NCBI GenBank assembly: GCA_024206355.1
Contig: JAAGZM010000397.1
Span: 1 to 10,702, forward strand
Reading direction: 5' to 3'
Length of the DNA stretch: 10,702 bases
From: Gammaproteobacteria bacterium
GTDB lineage: Bacteria; Pseudomonadota; Gammaproteobacteria; Enterobacterales; GCA-2746155
Positions 7,723 to 10,702 of this stretch are shown in pieces (positions within the stretch are counted from its first letter, which is position 1; each line of letters begins with the position of its first letter). A program made the position numbers and the translations under genes. The notes below the pieces were generated by a model, which saw only the letters and a list, made by a program, of their open reading frames with translations, was not told the origin of the DNA and did no database searches.

Positions 7723-8095
7723 TCGCCACCTCCTCTGAAGAGTTAGTTTGTATAGCAAAAAGCTCTTCTCTGGATAAACCAAGACGTTTAATTCGAGATA
7801 TAATTTCCGGCCATTCTTGCTCAAGAAACTTCTTTTTTTCTGTCTCAAGAAGTATCTCTTTCGCACCTGTTCGCACAAACATTCCAAGTCCCCTCTTCTT
7901 TTCAACCAATTCATCATCAACCAACGTTTGATACGCTTTTGAAACAGTTATCGGGTTCACTCTGTATTCGGATGAAACATTTCGAACTGACGGCAAAGCA
8001 TCACCATCATTCAAAACACTATCCAGAATCAATGCGATGACTCTTTCTCTGAGTTGTCTATAAATTGGCTGATTGTCGTTCCAATCTGTTTGCAT
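7715..8095 (-). CDS. GntR-family transcriptional regulator, YtrA type
   Basis: DNA-binding repressor of the short YtrA subfamily, 126 residues. An N-terminal winged helix-turn-helix spans about 8-75: PIYRQLRERVI, then LPSVRNVSSEYRVNPITVSKAY with the recognition helix, then DDELVEKKRGLGMFV as the wing. The C-terminal part is only about 50 helical residues (80-118), too short for a large ligand domain, which is the YtrA hallmark. I chose the ATG at 8095 because AGGTGA stands 8 bases ahead of it; an in-frame GTG at 8107 would add four residues and has its ribosome site too close. It is the first gene of the operon with the ABC ATPase and permease, which it very likely represses together with itself. 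Known relatives control adjacent ABC exporters. Confidence 0.9.
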   Translation of the reverse strand: MQTDWNDNQPIYRQLRERVIALILDSVLNDGDALPSVRNVSSEYRVNPITVSKAYQTLVDDELVEKKRGLGMFVRTGAKEILLETEKKKFLEQEWPEIISRIKRLGLSREELFAIQTNSSEEVANG

Positions 8096-8150
8096 AATTA
8101 CAATCACCTATTCCAGTTAACATTCGACAAAAACTCTAATTGCCGCACTA

Positions 8151-8172
8151 GTGTTATACATTACTACAACAC
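8151..8172. promoter_or_regulatory. Candidate GntR operator (inverted repeat)
   Basis: Dyad GTGTTATA, 6 bases, TACAACAC: the two 8-base arms match at 7 of 8 positions. It lies in the divergent region between the GntR gene and the Nramp-like gene, about 56 bases before the regulator's ATG, and covers the -10 side of the putative regulator promoter. Position and symmetry fit autorepression by a dimeric winged-helix protein. The spacing is also consistent with YtrA-type sites, which are longer than those of FadR or HutC types. That this protein binds it is inferred. Confidence 0.5.
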
Positions 8173-8187
8173 CAAAGAATCTGTCAA
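8158..8187 (-). promoter_or_regulatory. Putative promoter of the GntR-ABC operon
   Basis: On the minus strand a perfect TTGACA (8187-8182) is followed after 18 bases by TAATGT (8163-8158). TATAAC a little further on (8158-8153) is a better hexamer but sits 23 bases away, so the exact -10 is uncertain. The candidate operator overlaps the -10 region in either case. Confidence 0.45.
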
Positions 8188-8210
8188 GCCATAAAATGTT
8201 TGCTAAATGT

Positions 8211-8239
8211 TTCAACATATTACTAGCACCGTTTATACT
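8211..8239 (+). promoter_or_regulatory. Putative promoter of the Nramp-like/pxp operon
   Basis: TTCAAC (8211-8216), a 17-base spacer and TATACT (8234-8239). The -10 matches five of six consensus bases, the -35 only three. Transcription would begin near 8246, giving a leader of about 13 bases to the ATG at 8259 or 22 to the ATG at 8268. It also argues against any translation start upstream of 8246. Confidence 0.45.
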
Positions 8240-8258
8240 ATTAGAAATACATAACCTG

Positions 8259-9479
8259 ATGCGAAAAATGAATTTACCTAAAATTGGACCAGCAATTCTC
8301 GTAACTGCAGCATTCATAGGGCCTGGAACTGTTATCACTGCATCCTTAGCGGGAGCAAATTTTGGATTTAGTTTACTGTGGGCACTATTATTTTCTGTTG
8401 TTGCAACGATCATATTACAAGAAATGGCTGCCCGTTTAGGTGTAGTCACCCAGCAAGGACTTGGAGAAAACATTCGTAATACCTTTCAACAACCACTCTT
8501 GCGAGCTGTAGCTATTACACTTGTTGTAAGTGCAATTGTGATCGGCAATGGCGCATATCAAAGCGGCAATATTTCAGGTGCAAGCCTCGGTTTAGAGAGC
8601 TTGATGAGTCCTATCCATATCTTTGATCTATCCATTTGGCCTTTACTTATCGGCATCATCGCTTTTTCACTGTTGTGGAGAGGTGATTACAAACTGATAG
8701 AAAAAGCCTTGATAGGTCTTGTTGGATTAATGAGTCTAGCTTTTATCATAACCTTTATTATCACTAAGCCGAATTTAGGAGCATTATTTTCAGGTTTACT
8801 GACGCTTTCTATTCCAACAGGAGCAACATTGACAATTATAGCTCTTATAGGAACGACAGTGGTTCCTTATAACTTATTCTTGCACGCAGCTAGTGCAAGT
8901 CAAAAATGGCAGAAGCCTGAACAGTTAAAAGAAGCCAGACATGATCTCTATATTGCGATCCCCTTAGGTGGACTTATTTCTATTGCTATTGTGTCAACGG
9001 CAGCCTCTGCATTTTTTGGTCAACAAATTGCTATCCAGAGTGTTGCTGATTTAGCACCAGCATTACAACCTATGTTTGGTAATTATGCTCAAACATTTAT
9101 GGCTATAGGATTATTTTCTGCAGGTATTTCATCTGCCGTCACTGCACCATTAGCAGCTGCTTTTGCACTCAGTGGGGTATTAAATTTTAATAATCAATTA
9201 TCCTCCAGATCATTTAAAGCTATTTGGATCAGCATTTTATTAATCGGTGTTATTGTTTCAAGCCTAGGATACAAGCCGATCTCAATTATCTGGTTCGCAC
9301 AAGTTGCTAACGGTGTATTATTGCCTATCGTCACCATCTTTTTGTTATGGATCATGAACACAAAAATACTTGGACACTATAGAAATTCTGTATTGCAAAA
9401 TATTCTCGGATCACTCGTTGTTATCGTCACTTTAATGCTCAGTACTAGAAGTTTAATGTCTGCATTTGGCCTATTGTAA
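8259..9479 (+). CDS. Nramp-family transporter lacking metal-binding signatures; possible 5-oxoproline carrier
   Basis: Integral membrane protein of 406 residues with the LeuT-like Nramp fold and about 11 membrane segments. It opens with LPKIGPAILVTAAFIGPGT and shows family blocks LQEMAARLGVVT, GNISGASLGL and QVANGVLLPI. In metal-transporting Nramps, TM1 carries DPGN and TM6 carries MPH. Here the equivalents are GPGT (21-24) and VPY (202-204, within VVPYNLFLH), so the Asp, Asn, Met and His metal ligands are absent. The next genes, pxpA (1 base away) and pxpB, encode 5-oxoprolinase. An Nramp-like gene (ycsG) also lies beside pxpA (ycsF) in Bacillus subtilis. I therefore infer uptake of 5-oxoproline or a related compound, not of Mn or Fe. 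The frame is open from 8151, but the family N-terminus and the promoter support 8259; 8268 is also possible. Neither has a strong ribosome site. Confidence 0.88.
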   Translation: MRKMNLPKIGPAILVTAAFIGPGTVITASLAGANFGFSLLWALLFSVVATIILQEMAARLGVVTQQGLGENIRNTFQQPLLRAVAITLVVSAIVIGNGAYQSGNISGASLGLESLMSPIHIFDLSIWPLLIGIIAFSLLWRGDYKLIEKALIGLVGLMSLAFIITFIITKPNLGALFSGLLTLSIPTGATLTIIALIGTTVVPYNLFLHAASASQKWQKPEQLKEARHDLYIAIPLGGLISIAIVSTAASAFFGQQIAIQSVADLAPALQPMFGNYAQTFMAIGLFSAGISSAVTAPLAAAFALSGVLNFNNQLSSRSFKAIWISILLIGVIVSSLGYKPISIIWFAQVANGVLLPIVTIFLLWIMNTKILGHYRNSVLQNILGSLVVIVTLMLSTRSLMSAFGLL

Positions 9480-9480
9480 A

Positions 9481-10236
9481 ATGAGAGAGTATTTCATCGA
9501 TATTAACTGTGATCTTGGAGAAGGAATATCTCAACAAGATTGCGATAATGATGAGTTATTAATGCCCTATATTTCAAGTTGCAATATTGCTTGCGGTGGT
9601 CATGCCGGCAATGCCTTTACGATGAGAACAACTTTATTAAATGCTAAAAACAATAGTTTAAAAATTGGTGCTCATCCTGGTTATCCTGATAAAGAAAATT
9701 TTGGCAGACAGTCTATTAACCTAACTGAACTGCAACTCACTCAAACACTGGTAGCACAAATAAATAGTTTATTAGATATAGCAGAGCAAGAAAATATATC
9801 CGTTAAACATATAAAATTTCATGGAGCTTTATACAATGATGCTGAAAATATTTCTGGTCTTGCAAACCGTCTAGCAAAGATCATTCACCAATTTTTCCCC
9901 TCTCAAAAAATAGTTGGGTTGGCAGGTGGTTTATTAGAGACTGCGTGTCAAGAACTAGGACTATTATTCTTAGCCGAAGGATTTATGGATAGAGCATATT
10001 TAGCAAACAGTAAACTTGTCTCAAGAAGTGTAAACGGAGCTATTTACGACAATCAAGAGACGAGTATTAATCAGGCTATTGCACTTGCTACCAATAAACC
10101 CATATCAACAAACTGTGATCGAACAATAACTCCTATCGTAGATACTATCTGCTTACATGGCGATAATCCTCTGGCATTACCATTAATTAAAGAACTCAGT
10201 CATCAATTTGAAAATGCTGGGATCACAATTAGATGA
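9481..10236 (+). CDS. pxpA: 5-oxoprolinase subunit A
   Basis: LamB/YcsF-family protein, 251 residues, a subunit of the ATP-dependent 5-oxoprolinase PxpABC that opens 5-oxoproline to glutamate in the cytoplasm. Family blocks in order: IDINCDLGEG (6-15), CNIACGGHAGNAFTM (34-48), IGAHPGYPDKENFGR (62-76), VKHIKFHGALYND (108-120), EGFMDRAYLANSKLVSRS (166-183) and ICLHGDNP (223-230). Some positions differ from E. coli PxpA: HAGN for HAGD, HPGYPD for HPSFPD and KFHG for KPHG. The ATG at 9481 follows the transporter stop by one base. A TTG at 9466 would add five residues inside the transporter gene and is less likely. No clear ribosome site precedes it, so it probably depends on coupling. It overlaps pxpB by four bases. 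Confidence 0.93.
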   Translation: MREYFIDINCDLGEGISQQDCDNDELLMPYISSCNIACGGHAGNAFTMRTTLLNAKNNSLKIGAHPGYPDKENFGRQSINLTELQLTQTLVAQINSLLDIAEQENISVKHIKFHGALYNDAENISGLANRLAKIIHQFFPSQKIVGLAGGLLETACQELGLLFLAEGFMDRAYLANSKLVSRSVNGAIYDNQETSINQAIALATNKPISTNCDRTITPIVDTICLHGDNPLALPLIKELSHQFENAGITIR

Positions 10237-10702
10237 CTAGAAGTAATTATCAAATTATTGACAATGGCGATGCCGCTATCAGCATTATTTTTAATGAGAA
10301 GATATGTGAAGAATTAACCTGCAAAATTATTCAGCTTGCAGAACAGTTAGGTAACACATTTGAGAATATATTCGATGACATTATTCTTGGTTATCAAAGT
10401 TTAACACTTTGCTACAACCAGACAACTATTTCAGAAGAAGATTTAAAACAAACTATTACGTCTTTATTAAATCAATCACTTCCTCCTTTAGTATATACAT
10501 CGAAACTAATAGAAATCCCTGTCTGTTATGAGCATGAGTTTGCTCCAGATCTAAATACGATATCGAAACATTCTGGTTTATCTACTGACAAAGTTATTGA
10601 ATATCACTGTAAAGAGGAATATCTGGTTCATATGTTAGGATTTTTACCAGGTTTTCTGTATCTAGATGGTCTAAATAAACGATTAGCATGCCCTCGAAAA
10701 AC
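10233..10702 (+). CDS. pxpB: 5-oxoprolinase subunit B, N-terminal 156 residues (cut by right edge)
   Basis: KipI/PxpB-like subunit of the same ATP-dependent 5-oxoprolinase; in Bacillus the homologue KipI also inhibits the sporulation kinase KinA. I translated it by hand from the ATG at 10233, which overlaps the pxpA stop (ATGA); the frame stays open to the edge. It has the family's IEIPVCYEHEFAPDL (93-107) and HMLGFLPGFLYLDGLNKRLACPRK (133-156, usual form GFLPGFPYLGGLD). About 70 residues of a normal ~220 are missing. Compared with typical PxpB, the region reads LYLDGLN and LACPRK where LATPR is usual; these are conservative differences. pxpC would be expected just beyond the window. Confidence 0.9.
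   Translation, partial: MTRSNYQIIDNGDAAISIIFNEKICEELTCKIIQLAEQLGNTFENIFDDIILGYQSLTLCYNQTTISEEDLKQTITSLLNQSLPPLVYTSKLIEIPVCYEHEFAPDLNTISKHSGLSTDKVIEYHCKEEYLVHMLGFLPGFLYLDGLNKRLACPRK

Noticed and set aside
7723..7920. In-frame N-terminal extension of the ABC ATPase (66 extra residues)
   Set aside because: It overlaps the GntR gene in another frame, resembles no ATPase N-terminus, and the ATG at 7722 has a near-perfect AGGAGGT.
8146..8153. Perfect palindrome CACTAGTG beside the operator-like dyad
   Set aside because: Eight bases is too short to stand on its own; it partly overlaps the larger dyad, which is the better candidate.
8151..8258. In-frame N-terminal extension of the Nramp-like protein
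   Set aside because: It would start upstream of the likely promoter and inside the operator-like dyad, and family members begin at about the LPKIGP block.
8117..8473. 118-residue open frame on the minus strand, antisense to the transporter start
   Set aside because: It lies over the promoter region and a well-supported gene, has no family features, and reads as a shadow frame.

Overview
The window is AT-rich bacterial DNA that reads like the chromosome of a gammaproteobacterium. The best evidence is the order ftsB-ispD-ispF-truD, which is the conserved gammaproteobacterial arrangement. A tripartite RND efflux system also implies a Gram-negative envelope. I cannot name a genus from the sequence alone. 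No rRNA, tRNA, CRISPR array, insertion sequence or integrase is visible.

Layout: positions 1 to 8095 are read entirely on the minus strand, so in transcription order the blocks run from high to low coordinates. (a) 8095-5906 is a three-gene operon with tight overlaps: a YtrA-type GntR repressor, an ABC ATPase and an ABC-2 type membrane protein. It ends in a strong hairpin plus T-rich tail (about 5824-5900). (b) 5728-5153 is an unrecognised 191-residue acidic protein with its own -10-like element. (c) 5078-2573 is the housekeeping operon ftsB (cell division), ispD and ispF (two steps of the MEP isoprenoid pathway) and truD (tRNA pseudouridine 13). (d) 2463-1 is an RND efflux pair: a periplasmic adaptor, then the inner-membrane pump, which is cut by the left edge. 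It has its own extended -10 promoter in the 109-base gap after truD. In E. coli surE follows truD, so synteny breaks here.

On the plus strand from 8259 to the right edge is a second operon: an Nramp-fold transporter, then pxpA and pxpB (5-oxoprolinase subunits A and B, the latter cut by the edge). The genes are 1 base apart or overlap by 4 bases, so the transporter is probably co-translated with the enzyme. It lacks the canonical Nramp metal-binding signatures, suggesting that it carries something other than a transition metal, plausibly 5-oxoproline.

The divergent region at 8096-8258 carries an 8+6+8 base dyad (8151-8172) lying over the putative GntR promoter. It is a good candidate for the repressor's own operator. 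I see no clear undescribed system. The points most worth following are the Nramp-like protein in the 5-oxoprolinase operon, the orphan protein at 5153-5728, and the operator.
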